Source: Schistocerca nitens (Eukaryota; Arthropoda; Insecta; Orthoptera; Acrididae). Taken from it: a stretch of 64,000 nt of DNA. Within the stretch, counting starts at the first letter, position 1, and each line of letters starts with the position of its first letter. The notes under the pieces are model-generated. The model worked only from the letters and a program-made list of their open reading frames with translations. It made no database searches and was not told the origin of the DNA. Shown here piece by piece: positions 42,450 to 55,449 of this stretch. The stretch is from the NCBI RefSeq assembly GCF_023898315.1, contig NC_064619.1, forward strand, positions 299,498,150 to 299,562,149, written 5' to 3'. Both the position numbers and the translations under genes were made by a program.

Positions 42450-43619
42450 TTGGGTTTTATTATACTGTATTGTCCCCTGTTGGCTGTAAGTCAATATTTT
42501 GCAACCGTAATGAACGTCTTATTAAGACCAAACACATTTTGATTTATTCTAAAGCATCTTCAGTAGTCGCTGTAACAATGCCGATTTTAAAATGTGGTTC
42601 ATTAGTTGTTCTGTGATTTCACTGTCCTGTCATTTTGTGTTTTATACCGCTGCGCGAGTATGTTACACGAATGTCTAGCGAGAGTGTATGTGGGTGCTTT
42701 TCTGTAATTTATGGGTCTCAATGAAGCATTTACATCGTGAAGCTTTGGTTGGCTCTGAAGTTTTGGGGCATCATGTTTCATGTGTGTCATATGGGCTTTA
42801 CGTCTGGCATTTTTTTTAGATGCACTGCATAGGATGGTTAGAGGAGGACTCTTCAAAACCATGTCATGTCGGAATTTGAACTGTGTCTGATGGACGTATA
42901 ACGAGTTGAAGGTTTTTGTTGCATAATAATCACAAAGAAAAGTATGCCAAGTTAACAACTATGAGTTCCTCAAGAAACTGATTATTTCAGTGTGTAAATT
43001 CACCGTATTTTCTTAAATATTTGCTCAATGTGTGTTGATGAGTACATGAAAATAAGTGAAGCGACTGTGTTTTATGATACGTGTTATTCTATTTTTTTCT
43101 ACATTTCCAGATTATCCTGATTTTTGATAATCTGGCTGGTCTATGGCCCCATCTACTCCGTATAAAGGAGGTTCCACTGTCTACCCAATCAAAACTGACA
43201 GCTGCAGAGGCACGCGGATCGTTCTGGTGCAGGCAGAGGGGACGACGGGTGAGGAAGCCGTAGTTTCTGCCTGTTTACAGAGGCCAGACTGCTGTCGTGG
43301 CGTCGGAACACCAAAAGAGATCAAGTGACAGCGCAGATGTAAGGGAGACTTGCTGGCTTACATGCATTACTCCGTCACGTATGCTCAAAATCCTTAATGG
43401 CCGAAGTTAACAGTTGCTGCCTGGCGCAATGACACGATTTGGTTCTAATTCGAAGGTCGAGTGGTAGTGGTTTGCTGCACCCTAATATATTGTATCCTGT
43501 GGATACCATCAGTAGATAAGATTATTCGTCAAAAGAACGCAGGTATTGAGTTATGTAGACGTGGGCGTGTTTGATCCGTTCAAATAAACAGCAAGCCGGC
43601 TGATATGTTCTTCAAGGGC
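42450..43619. other. No gene seen
   Basis: A TATAAAG at 43161 and a TGACAGCTG at 43196-43204 stand out in a locally GC-richer stretch (43140-43330). No exon can be argued. Confidence 0.3.
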
Positions 43620-43815
43620 CGGCAGGTGTGGCCGAGCCGTTCTAGGCGCTTCAGTCCGGAACCGCGAGACCGCTACGGTGGCAGGTTCGAATCCTGTCTC
43701 GGGTGTGGATGTGTGTGATGTCCTTAGGTTAATTAGGTTTAAGTAGTTCTAAGTTCTAGGGGACTGATGATCTCTGATGTTAGGTCTCATAGTGTTCAGA
43801 GCCATTTGAACCATT
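43620..43815 (+). mobile_element. SINE, Leu-type head
   Basis: Flanked by TGTTCTTCAAGGGC and TGTTCTTCACGGGC (43606-43619, 43816-43829). Confidence 0.93.
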
Positions 43816-43829
43816 TGTTCTTCACGGGC

Positions 43830-45118
43830 ACCACAGAATCCATAAATTCAAGGCAAGTTGTAACCATTTTCACATAGGTTCTATTCAGCACGAAACGGAA
43901 TAAGAAATTCGTACATCGCACGAATGACACTCGTTTTTGTCGGTGGAGGACAGCTCTGGACGATGAACTAAAAACGACTTACTTCTTACTAACGAGACAT
44001 CAACATGGATGTTATAGAAGAGAGAGGAGGGGGAAGACAGAGGAGGTAACGGGTTAGAAGGAATGGTTGTGAAGAATCGGCAGTATAGTTTGACGTGTTT
44101 CATATCATGATTCGGTTTCACGTAAGGTTACGTTTTGAAGAAAGTACATTACATTTTTTAAATATTAAGTATTATATTTATGGTCATTAATACTAACAAA
44201 AGACGTAAATAAAAATGATTGTCAATAACAATCGGGAAATGTCCACTGTTTGCATTAATTACTATTACACAAAAATACAGCATTGATTAATGTAAAACTA
44301 AAAGTGTCTTGCCTTGTTTTAATTTTTTTGATTCCTATTTATTAACCAAACGAAATTCCTGGAAGTTATCGAAAATACAGAGCTGATTAATTGCCGATTT
44401 TGAACTTCATGACCAGCAGCTTAAGGTAATTAAAAAACCTATTATTAATTTTCATCACTCTCCCGTAGGAAGTAGTAATTGAACAAGACAGAAATATACA
44501 AGAACTTCGGTAGTTAACGTATGTTAGGAATGAACTGGATTTTCACGTATTGTAATAAGTATTTTTTGGGGACTTTTAAATATTATTTTGATCGAATTTT
44601 GTGGTTTTCTTTGCTGTATTTTACAGTGTTACATTGATTACTTGTTACTTTTGGGGTGGCAGAAGTTGGTTTTCGGGTTGGGGTATTGTATATATCATTT
44701 GAATTCAGTTATCGCGACCAATCGAAGCCAAGCAATTTTCTAAAAGGACTACTGGTCAATTTCGACCTTAGGTCTGAAGTGCACCTATATAACATAATAA
44801 CTACAATTAAAATAGGAGGGAAGGCAACAGAAAAAAATTGCTACAGCTGAAATGAATGTAGCATTACAACAAAAATACTGAGCATATCTAATTCGAGCCC
44901 TCTCATGTTAGCACAAATAGCTAGCAGTAAATTTCTTAAGACTCCCTGAGTTATGATAGGGTTATTGCTTTCCAGACGTTTTTACTACAAAATTCTGCTG
45001 CGTACTGTGGACCTAGGTGGATGTGATTCCTTTGAGATCCCTGTGACAGCGTCTGAATTTGTGGGCGCTCATAACCACGCACTGTTGACAATCTTATCCT
45101 TACGACTCATTCACGTTG
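43830..45118. other. No gene seen
   Basis: AT-rich, with only short frames. Confidence 0.35.
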
Positions 45119-45119
45119 C

Positions 45120-45430
45120 GGAAGGTACATCTTTAACTTCCGGAATGAAACTTACATTCCGCAGCGGAATGTGAGCTTTTTTGAAATTTTCTTGCAGATT
45201 TAAACCGTGTGCTGGACAGGGATTCAAATCTAGAACCTTTTTGCCACCTGAGCTATGCAGTCAAAGCGCACAACCCGCACCCACAGGCCTACATTTAACC
45301 AGCACCTCTGTCCTATCTGACAAGTCTCCTCCACACTTCGTTGAACCAACACTCCTCGGGGTAAGGATGTTACAGATAAATGGCTTAGCCACAACCTAGG
45401 AGACTGTTTGCAGAATGAGTCTTTGACTGT
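45120..45430 (-). mobile_element. Third-type (dimeric) SINE, degraded
   Basis: Order as in 14210-14607: reverse of the 3' end (ACATTCCGCAGCGGAATGTG), tRNA-like unit (GCCACCTGAGCTATGCAG), linker (AACACTCCTCGGGGTAAGGA; GGCTTAGCCACAACCTAGGA), then the start of a second unit (CAGAATGAGTCTTTGACTGT). Diverged, so older. Confidence 0.75.
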
Positions 45431-45669
45431 GCAGAAAAGCTTCTGTGAAGGTACGAGGAAGGCACTGGCCGAAGTAAAGTTGAAATGGTGGCCCGTGATT
45501 CTTTTGGACTTGCTTCAGTTTACTGTGAGTGAACTCACTTTCTTAGCTGATCCGCACACCATCTTCGTTATCTCGCCTACGTTTCTGTCTTGGAGTTTCA
45601 CAGCTATTTGCGAAAAAGAATAAATTTCCTCAAATAAGTTAATTTTGCATCGTGGTTTAACCAAATTTC

Positions 45670-46760
45670 TCTCTGCAGTGTACGTATCCACCTACGACTA
45701 CATCCGTACTCTACCAACCACTGTCACGTGCATGGCAGAGAGCATTTATCATTGAACCCCATATTAGTGTCTACTCACGGATACGTTTACGTTTAAAGTA
45801 CAGCAAGAATGATTCCCTAAATGTCTCTGTGCACTCTCTAATTGGTATAATCTGGTCTACATGCATAGGGTACTGGTTCTCGAGACTTCGTAAGTATGCT
45901 TTTTGTGGATGGTTGAGTCGATTGTTCAAGTGTCTGCCACTTCAGGTTTTTCAACATTTTCACGAAGCTTTCAAACAAGCAAACAAACATGGTAAAATTC
46001 ATGATCAATATTCCCTGTTGGTTTATTTTATGTGGGTTCCTTACAGTTGACCAAGCTCCTAAGATGGGTCGCAAGTGTTTCGTAAGCAGCTCCGTTTGTC
46101 GAGTGACTGCATTTCCCAGAATCTTACCAATGAACCGAAGCCTGTCACCCGTTTTAGCTAGAACCGAGCCTATGTGACCATTCCATTTCATGTTCCCACA
46201 AATCCTACCCACAGATAAATGTAGAAGTCGACTCATTCCAGTTATATATCATTGATAATGCAGTCATAGGATAGTGAGCTATTGCGTGCTGCAAAGTGCA
46301 AAATTTTACAATTTTTAACATTTAAAGCGTATTCCAAATCCTTGTACCACTCTGAAATATAATCAATATATGACTGGATATTTGTACAGTTTTTTGTTCT
46401 CTTCAAGTAAAGATTCATTACAGAAAACTGCATCACTTACCAAAACATTGAGTTTCCTATTAATATAGTCTGCTAGATCATTAACGCACAATGTTAACAG
46501 CATGAAGGCCAACACACTTCAAGGCGGTAAGCATGACGTTACTTCCACATCCACTGTAAAGCGACGCACTCTCCCTACCAAGATATCTTCAGTTCAATCA
46601 CCAATTGAATATGAACGTACCTTCTTCACTAAGCGTTGGTGTGGTACTGGATAATGATTTTTGGTAGTCAAGAAATACTGCTTCTACCTAATTCCCCTGA
46701 TGAACGACTTGCAGAAAGTCATGTGAGGAAAGCTTGAGTTGGGTTTCGCATGAACGATGT
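45670..46760 (-). pseudogene. CR1-like LINE relic, antisense
   Basis: Minus strand 45838-46236 gives RICGNMKWNGHIGSVLAKTG, DRLRFIGKILGN and HLRPILG, which align with KWNDHIKQIVGKAGARLRFI of the intact LINE. Further upstream, CVNDLADYINRK (46440-46500; YINDL box) is decayed. Stops throughout. Confidence 0.8.
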
Positions 46761-49440
46761 TTTTCGTCATCGACGCTGGATGCCTAGGAGAAGCTCATAA
46801 TATTTGTGGCTTAAAGCAAGAACATCCAGTGTCAAAAAATCTGATTTACGGGAATAGAGCTCGAAATTTAGAGGAAAGTTTCACTGTCATTGATGTTGCT
46901 AATGCTTTACTCTGTAGCTTTATATTTGACACTAACACTGTTATTTGTGCTATCTAAAAGTTCTATAGCACTTTTATCACTGGTAGTTTTAATGAAATTT
47001 ATTGATGACTAAATGTATATTTCTGTTGTTTTAGGCAATGTAATAAAATCAAGTACTTCCGTAATTACAATTTGTGAATTTTGTACATTTCACTTCTACC
47101 CTCGTACGATGATACGAAGAGAAACAATGTTAGATAATGCTGTATGTTACAACATTTGAAGGCATTCTCCTTAAGGAATCGTCACTTCGTGAATTAGTCC
47201 ATTTTTGAGAAGGACGGAACAAGGTTTTAAAACCAAAACAAATCGTTACGCTGCAACATTATTCATCATCGTTTTCATTTGTTAAGTAATCTAACAGTCT
47301 CATGGACGGTCTGGCAACGAGATCTGATAAAACTGCTAGCTCTATCGGTGTATAAAGGGGATTAACGACATCAGATGTTTGACGTTTTCTGCAGGTAATC
47401 ATGTAGGTGTTGAGTGAATGGTTTGCAAGTCATGATTCACCGCGTATTTGCCTCTTCTTGTAAGATTTATTATCTTGAAAGCCTGTTGCGGACTGAAGAA
47501 AAATTTATAATGTACATCCCTTGGTGAGTAACACCTGTATTGTTGTCATTTTATCTTCAGCCAAGCAATTGACCGTTCCAAAACTGTTTTTCTTCTATAA
47601 ACACACCATTGACGAAGAAGTTCACTGAAATTAAGAATTGTTCGATAAAGTTTGACTACATTTATCGATGGTTTGCTGGGACCTAATCTGATCAAATTAG
47701 CCCAGCCCCTAAGTGCATCAAATTTTGCTGTTGTGTTCTTTTTTAAAGCTGCATGAATGGATCCGGCCTTCACGTTGGTGCGACAGGTTGCGAGGAACTT
47801 AAGATTTATAACCTCCAAGTTACTACTACAGTATTTTTCCTCCTGAAATACTGTATATTCATCAGCATGACAGAGAAATTAATACTCCTGTTCTGGCGAC
47901 TGCAGTAGACACTGAACATATCGACCTCAACGACTTCAGCTGTTCTAGCAGTGAAAAACATGGAAGATCCTTCACCAATGCATACACTGGCTATTGTTGC
48001 ACGAAGTACTTCCGTGTTTGTGATATGACATCGGTTTTCCAGTAGCCATGTTCAGTCGTTCCCGTCAAAGTTAGATTTTGGTTACTCTTACACATAAAAT
48101 TTTCGTTGCCAATTACGAACGTCTCTCAAACTCTTGAAAAACTGATATTGATTTTTCTTGCGTTAAGCCACAGAGATATTCTAGGATCATATAACCGAAG
48201 GATATCAATAACACTAAACCGAAATTTTGTGGACGAGTTCTGCTACCATTATTGTACACGGATTTGACCTGAGCTATCTTCTAAGAAGTGGGAAACATCT
48301 AGGAAAGATCCGACTATCCTGGACGACCTCACGTCTTTAGTAATCTTTATTCTCTCATTACCGTATTACTATTCACTGCCCCGTTTAGTGGCCCCTGAAC
48401 TGCTGCTCAACGTTTTACAATATATACCATTTTTGAACAACATCTCATTTCAAATGCTCCTAGCAGATATTCAGCATAAAATACCATGTTTATAAATCAA
48501 ATACTTACCGTGGATTACTGTTATTTCTCATAGATTAGTATAAATCTTCATTGAGACTTTCTGTGAATAACTATATTGCGTGTTGGCGAACTAGTTTTCG
48601 AAACAATGCATGCAACAAACCTACACATAAATTATTAACAATTACTTCAAGCTCTTAAAACTAACAATCTGCGGAAATAAAGTTTCTATGTAGTAATTTT
48701 TTGGAACGAACCGTGTCGCAATTATGAAAAATCCACTACAATTACATCACGACGAAGGCTTGTAGGTCCCGTCCAAACACATTTGTTATCGAAAATGGCG
48801 CGAAAGTCATTGCACATACGCGCTATTTCACGAGTAGGCAATATTTAGTAAAAGCAAACTGACTTTTGTTAATCAACAGAGTATGGCACTGTGAGCCTAA
48901 CAATTGCCAGCGCACAGAATGATTGCGATAGCGTTACATCATTGAATAGTGACTATATGGTAAAAGTAATGACGAGGCATTTTTCAAATATTTACATGAT
49001 CTACACAACACAATTACCGCAAGCCCCATGCGAGCGGCAGAAACGGTTTTCACGCTGGACTGTAATTCTCGCTGAATGGCGAATAAACACTGTTCTGATG
49101 ATTTGAAAAGCTTTCAAATATTTGAGCGCAAACTGCGCGCAGTAGCAACTAAAATTGGAACAAAACACGAGAACAAAAAGCAATATCCGTTGGTATTTTC
49201 TTTTCCTGCGAGTCAGACCTTTTTTTATATCGGTAGCCGACAAAAATTTTCCGCGTACGTTTCGCCGTCGTATTGCGTTTGCTGTACATCATTCTATGCT
49301 AACTATTAGATCCCTAGATAAATTTCGTAACAATAAAAATACCTGTGGAAAACTATTTAACAGAACACCGAACCACGTTTCGTCCGTCTTGATGTTAGAG
49401 TTTGCCGCAGAAAGGGTACTTAGAACTCTTGTTTCCAGAT
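46761..49440. other. 2.7 kb without an assignable gene
   Basis: AT-rich. The best frame is a 90-codon minus-strand ORF (47546-47818; KFDALRGWANLIRLGPSKPS) of unknown kind, without splice support. Confidence 0.35.
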
Positions 49441-49447
49441 ATATTTT

Positions 49448-50105
49448 GTGCTATCCATTATTAAATCGGGTGATGCTGAGGGTATTAGATTAGGAAATGA
49501 GACGCTTAAAGTAGTAAATGAGTTTTGCTATTTGGGGAGCAAAATAACTGATGATGGTCGAAGTAGAGAGGATATAAAATTTAGACTGGCAATGGCAAGG
49601 AAAGCATTTCTGAAGAAAAGAAATTTGTTAACATCGAGTATAGATTTAAGTGTCAGGAATTCGTTTCTGAAAGTATTTGTATGGAGTGTAGCCATGTATG
49701 GAAGTGCAACGTGGATGATAAATAGTTTAGACAAAAAGAGAATAGAAGCTTTCGAAATGTTGTGCTACAGAATAATGCTGAAGATTAGATGGGTAGATCC
49801 CGTAATTCATGAGGAGGTATTGAATAGAATTAAAGAGAAGAGAAATCTGTGGCACACCTTGACTAGAAGAAGGCATCGGTCATCGGTTGGTAGGACATGT
49901 CCTGAGGCATCAAGGGATCACCAATTTAGTATTGGAGGGCAGCGTGGAGGGTAAAAATCGTAGAGGGAGACCAAGAAATGAATACACTAAACAGATTCAG
50001 AAGGATGTAGGTTGCATTAGGTACTGGGAGATGAAGCTTGCACAGGATAGAGTAGCATGGAGAGCTGCATCAAACCAGTCTCTGGACTGAAAACCACAGC
50101 AACAT
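49448..50105 (+). pseudogene. RTE-like LINE, 5'-truncated
   Basis: The frame 49448-49954 gives SGDAEGIRLGNETLKVVNEF, DGRSREDIKFRLAMARKAFL and EAFEMLCYRIMLKIRWVDP. It is shifted near 49880 (repeated ATCGGT) and continues as LVLEGSVEGKNRRGRPRNEY to AWRAASNQSLD with the stop at 50090. Only the C-terminus of the RT protein. Best preserved of the RTE-like fragments. Confidence 0.88.
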
Positions 50106-50169
50106 TATTGAGTGCTAAGATGAAAAGCAAATATGTTCAAGATCTGCCTATGGAAGTGGTTACATCACT

Positions 50170-50755
50170 GTCGGCTGACTGCCAAGTTCAAGTGCAATTT
50201 TTTTCCGTCAAATGATGATTGGAGAAAGTTAGTAACATGAACTGGAGCGCACACAAAATAATTTGATCGTACAAACTCAGTACAATATATCGCAAGCGAA
50301 TATCCCAATATAATGTCGATCTGTTTCTTCCTTCGTATTATATTTCTAAAAGAGTGTGTGTTATCTGAAAAATATACGACACGTAAAGGTGGAGAAATAT
50401 GTTTTACGTCTGTCACAAGACAATAAATATCCCTCAAACAGAAAGGGTTAATGAGGGTTTCGCACTAAAGAAAGTCATTTATGTTAACACAACGAAAAAT
50501 TATTCTCGCTACACGAATACCATTACAGATAAGTAAGATGATAGCTCACTTATGCCACAATGTCCCTAAACCATCACCTAAATTTTGTCAATGGAGTTCG
50601 GCTTCACCTTCCAGAGAAGGGTATGTAGCCTATATTCTACATCGGAGAATGGCTGTTATTATTCGGTCTGTGGCAGGAGCTGATCATCGCACGACATAAA
50701 TTTAAAATAACGTGACCTTCAGTGATAGCATATTGTTTGCTATAGCCTCTCGTCG
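50170..50755. other. No gene seen
   Basis: No frame or repeat recognised. Confidence 0.35.
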
Positions 50756-50759
50756 AGTT

Positions 50760-51090
50760 GCCGAGGTGACAATGTGGCACATAAAACGGCTGACAGCTGA
50801 AAAATTTGAGCACTTCACAGCGGAGAAGAAAGTTTTGTTGTTATGAGCAGGGTACGAGCTGCTTAGAGATAGACCCGTGGAGTGAGTGTTGATAAGGCGG
50901 CGTGTGAAACATGTCGGCCGCCTGCCTAACAAGGTAAACGCGGTGTCAGCTGGTGCGTTACCGGTCCGCGTATCGTGTGCGCGCTAATTAGTGCCGCCTC
51001 CTGAAGGCAGAGGGCAGCAGTGACAGCTGTCACCGCTTCACCCTCCTCAGCGCTGCGGCCGGGCGAGTTATTGTAAACACTAAGGAACAT
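50760..51090. promoter_or_regulatory. Candidate cis-regulatory module
   Basis: A locally GC-rich stretch with three composite sites joining a TGACA/TGTCA core to a CAGCTG E-box: TGACAGCTG (50791-50799), TGTCAGCTG (50945-50953) and the perfect palindrome TGACAGCTGTCA (51021-51032). Also TAATTA (50985-50990, homeodomain-type) and GTAAACA (about 51074, forkhead-type). TGACAG is the TALE/Meis core and CAGCTG a bHLH E-box. Sites seen; regulation, possibly of tup, inferred. Confidence 0.45.
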
Positions 51091-51099
51091 CACACTCAC

Positions 51100-52520
51100 T
51101 GATACTTCGTATTACTCGACAAAGCTAACTGCTGACCTGACACAGTGCCAGCTAACTTTATCACGTGAGTTGGTACAGATACGTTCCGGTTCAAAGTATT
51201 GCGAAATGTTATCCTTCAGTGCAAGCGCGGAATGTGATCCCGAAAAATTTACTCGCGGCCAACTGCGGCAGCTTCTCGTTAATATTACAGACGATGAGCA
51301 TGTCCGAGATTACTGATAGGCCGGGTAGGCTCCACACTAAGGATGTGACAAACCGACCAGTTAAAACTGATACCAGTATTTTAGTTCTGAAAAAATGGTA
51401 TTTTCCATATTTTGTGGACTTGGTTATAAAGAGTGTTTTTAGTTTTTGCTAGTAACGGAAATCTCAATTAGTCATAGGAGCAGTGCTAAAAGTTTTGGTT
51501 TTTAAATGAACCTTTATTAAAAATCAGTAATTTTTATTTGTAGCATTTCCAGTGATTTGAAACGTTGGCTTACAATAGAAAATGAAAAAAGTGATCAGTG
51601 CTATTTTAATAACAATGTCGACAGAAACAAGTAACAAACACATAGCGTATGAATTGATACAGCGTAGCTGAGACAATGACTTAACTTTTCCCATGTGGCG
51701 TGACACAGTAGATGGTATGCGTGTATCTTCAATGTGCAAAACTTGCCCCATCTGATCTATTTTGTAGTTTCTCACCAGTTGTGTCACAGAATGGCGCAAT
51801 CCCTAGCCTGGAAGTATTTTATGAAGTGCAGTATCAGTGATGTACCATACTCCATTTGCTTTAAAAGATTAAAACCGGGAGGAGCCACAACAAACTTCCA
51901 ACATATAAGGAGAATACTTAAAACTTAACTATTCATTCATAGTTTGCTATACAAATAGAAAGTAGGTAGTCTGCTGCCTGTGTCTATACAATATGCCTTA
52001 TCTACTTGTAGACTTTGAATATGGACAAATTAACGCGAAAAATATTACTTCAACCTCAGTTTTCATCCTCTAGCACTGACTATTTTTGAAGCCCAAGTAC
52101 ATGTTACAACATTATTTTTGAGCAGAGTTTCAAAACACTAGAATCATTGAGGAGGATACTGGCGACTTTTTTTTTTTAACTATTCAATAACTTGTCGAGA
52201 AAAGCAGCGAACTGTAGACGGACGAAGTTTTATTTTATTTAATTTTATGTTCAGATTTTTTATATCTCGAAACTGATGGAGTCAATATTTGATCGATATC
52301 TACGTTTACTTCAGGAAATTTCAGAAATAAAAAACCGTAAACAAGTTATCGTAGAAAAATTATTTTGTGCAGTTTTGACAGTCAGGTTAAATTGGCGCTG
52401 AAAAAACCGATATAACCGAAAACTGGTTGTTTCAGCGATAACGGCCATCCCTTCTAGCCTATAGCTTAGGGCGACAGAGGAATGGGGACGCTGAAGGATA
52501 TCGATAGGCGCTTCTACTTT
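51100..52520. other. No gene seen
   Basis: AT-rich sequence without convincing exons. Confidence 0.35.
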
Positions 52521-52544
52521 CAGCGCGCGCGCGCACGCACGCAC

Positions 52545-52638
<94 letters not shown>
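52521..52638 (+). repeat. Compound (CG/CA)n(CA)n(GA)n microsatellite
   Basis: GCGCGCGCGC, then CA units, then about 20 GA units. It produces long artificial ORFs on the minus strand. Confidence 0.95.
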
Positions 52639-52640
<2 letters not shown>

Positions 52641-52649
52641 GAGAGAGAT

Positions 52650-54466
52650 GCACGTAATTTGAATACGTTGAAGCCAAGCGAACAGCACTTTGCGCTAACG
52701 TGGCGCCTGGTTCATTGTCGAGTTCAGTTGGAGAGCGATTGTTGATATCTCTGGTCGCAGCTGCTGCGTAGTATGTTTTTTGTTATTTTATTTGTGGCCT
52801 TCTGATATAATGCACTGTGATAGCCTTTGAGGCAAGTCATGATATGCTACAAATTATAAGTCATATCCAGTCTCTCTCACACAAACACAGACGTCCGTGA
52901 CTCGTATAGCATATTTATATTGGTTGTAAACATATCGAGTATATCGTGTTGCGTTCAGACGCTAAACAATTGCGTATATGTTTATGGAGTGACATCAAGC
53001 GTTGCGAAGAGCATCGTGATTTTGGTGAAAGTAGTTGTCCACGAAGCACTAAACACCGCAGGAAGTTGGTTGTCGCATAGTATCGCAGTTGGCAGCCAAA
53101 AATGATTTGGTCGACTTCTTCCTGTGCGATACAATCAAACAGGGGTGGTCAATCAGTTAAAGCCGACAGAAGTACAGTCGGAGCCGTCAGTAGTTAAAGC
53201 GGAGGTGAACATGGTGACAGAAACTTTCTGAAGTACTGGTACGTACCAAAGGAGTACCACTGTCATGCGGGAATACTTGTAGTGTGATTGACACTTCACG
53301 CCTTGGAGCTGGTTTCCTCCAGTCAGAGCGCTCAACGTCACGCTTTTGCGAAACTGCCACGACAGTTATTCAGTTCACTTCCAATTCCTTGTCCAATATT
53401 CTTTCTAGATTTGTTCGTATCCAGAATCATGAATAGCGACACTGCTTGAAGTTGAAGTTTTGGCGGCTGCTATTCATTGTTGTGACTGTGACAACACAGT
53501 CATAATAACTGCTTATCCCTGTGTGATGGATAGCACAATGGTTAGCGTATAGATCTGATATGCAGAAGTTGGTAGATGCGATGAAATTTAGCGAATTTTT
53601 TTTTCTATGTCTAATCAGATGAGTTTATCATCTTCATTCAATTGATGTTTAAATGTAATTTTTTTATTTCTGATTCTGTGCCAAGTCTTACTCATCATTA
53701 TGTTCTCTTATTTTTCTTCCTACCGTTATTTTTTTCTTTTGGGATCTGTGTCGCCTATAATCTGCAACCAAGCGCCAACGAGGACTGCTGATCGTCTGGT
53801 AACGCGGCAGCTCGTGTAGCCAGTGTGCGGATCGTTTCAGGTAGTAATCAATGACAGCGAGAAATTAATGTTTCATTTTAGAGCTGAAACTGATATTTTT
53901 TCTAGTAACGGCCGCAGACTTCATAAGATTCAACGTGGATAAAATAACACCGAATTTTTTTCTGTCTTAAGTTTGCTTGTAGAGGTCAGCGTTAATCGCC
54001 ATGAACAAATTGATCGGGATTTTAGATCCTCCGCCAATTGTCACCGTCGTTTTCTCGGATTCACTCCGCTTCACGGGGGTTTGGTTAGCTTAGGAGATGA
54101 GTTTAGGACCACAAAACGCGTCGTCTGGCGCAGTTCAGTCATTGCTTACTTCCCCTCCCCCTTTTGTGACCTGCCTATTTAGCCATCTCAAGTGTGGAAT
54201 GTCAATTATGACGATACGAAAGGTCAACACAATAACCAGGTCATCAGCAGAGAACATCTCCGATCCGGCCGGGAATCGGACGCAGACCCCTTCGCTTAAC
54301 TATTCGCCGCCCAACTACCGTCGCTTCAAATCAGATGTCGACAGAGCATCTCCAGTTTCCAACATACCTCGAGGCGGCCACGTCCAAAATTGCTTCGCGT
54401 TGCACAGTAACAGCATTTGTGAAGTGACGCGCCGTGTTTACGTGTCACCTGTAACCGAGCGGTAGT
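52650..54466. other. No gene seen; two weak tRNA-like patches
   Basis: GATAGCACAATGGTTAGCGT at 53528 and GGCCGGGAATCGGACGCAG at 54268 could be worn SINE heads; nothing else recognised. Confidence 0.3.
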
Positions 54467-54668
54467 TCAAAAATGGTTCAAATGGCTCTGAGCACTATGG
54501 GACTCAACTGCTGTGGTTATCAGTCCCCTAGAACTTAGAACTACTTAAACCTAACTAACCTAAGGACATCACACACATCCATGCCCGAGGCAGGATTCGA
54601 ACCTGCGACCGTAGCGGTCGCACGGTTCCGGACTGCGCGCCTAGAACCGCGAGACCACCGCGGCCGGC
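54467..54668 (-). mobile_element. SINE, Leu-type head
   Basis: Flanked by CCGAGCGGTAGT (54455-54466, 54669-54680). Full length, well preserved. Confidence 0.94.
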
Positions 54669-54779
54669 CCGAGCGGTAGTCGGCAGCTGATGTGGCAACA
54701 GTGGAGCGGCAACTGACAGACTTCAAGTTACTTTAATCGGACTATGGTAATGCTACGTAATCTCTTCCCCTACGTTGCT

Positions 54780-55290
54780 ACGATAGGTGCCACGTACTGT
54801 TCCACAATGTTCTGGATCTGCTGCCACACGTCTTGCAGGTTTGTGTAAGGCATGTGCTCGTACGTCTTTTTCTACGGTGGAAGGCACTCCTAGTGATGTC
54901 GTCGACTATTTCATTGTCCCTGGTACCATGGTGCCCCTTTACCTACAACGTGGTGACTTTTTTTGTTACAGTGCTCTGTATCTTCAATAAGGTTTATAAT
55001 CTGGTACATCAAGTAATTGTTGGTATTACCAACAATACCATTCCGCAAGAGCGCAATGCTGATCGCGAGTCTGTCAGAATAGTGATTTTATCTCTATATA
55101 ATCCTTCAGCATATTTAAGTCCCTCTAGTATTGCATGAAGTTCCATTGCAAGTGCAGATACTTTCGGAGGATGTCGGAGTTGGCCACTATGGCGTGTTTG
55201 TTCGTCATGATACGCTCTTCCGGCTCAATCAGAAGTGCGTGATCCATCTGTGTACAGACGTTGCGCATGTTCAGATCCCAGTCAAATTAT
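54780..55290 (-). pseudogene. LINE RNase H domain relic, antisense
   Basis: Minus-strand frames in order: CTDGSRTSD (first catalytic Asp of RNase H) near 55250, VSALAMELHAILEGLKYAEG (55090-55165; the E of the second box), ITILTDSRSAL (55055-55085; third Asp), and VKGHHGTRDNEIVDD (54900-54945). Belongs to a LINE with a C-terminal RNase H (I/R1/LOA-like), distinct from the CR1- and RTE-like elements here. Confidence 0.75.
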
Positions 55291-55449
55291 TACTTTAACA
55301 GCATTTAATGAGAACACTGATAGAGGTGAAACATGTGGCTGAAGGAAAGGGGTAAGTTACATTCGCAGTCGGCGCATTGCCTGCTTCGCTCTAATAGTAC
55401 CAGACGTCAGTAAAAAATTAATTATCCTTTTTTCATTTTTTTGTTAAGA

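Noticed and set aside
47546..47818. 90-codon minus-strand ORF
   Set aside because: No recognised motif, no splice signals judged convincing, isolated in AT-rich DNA.
52311..52688. Ser/Leu- and Cys/Val-rich minus-strand ORFs
   Set aside because: Translation of the compound microsatellite at 52521-52638.
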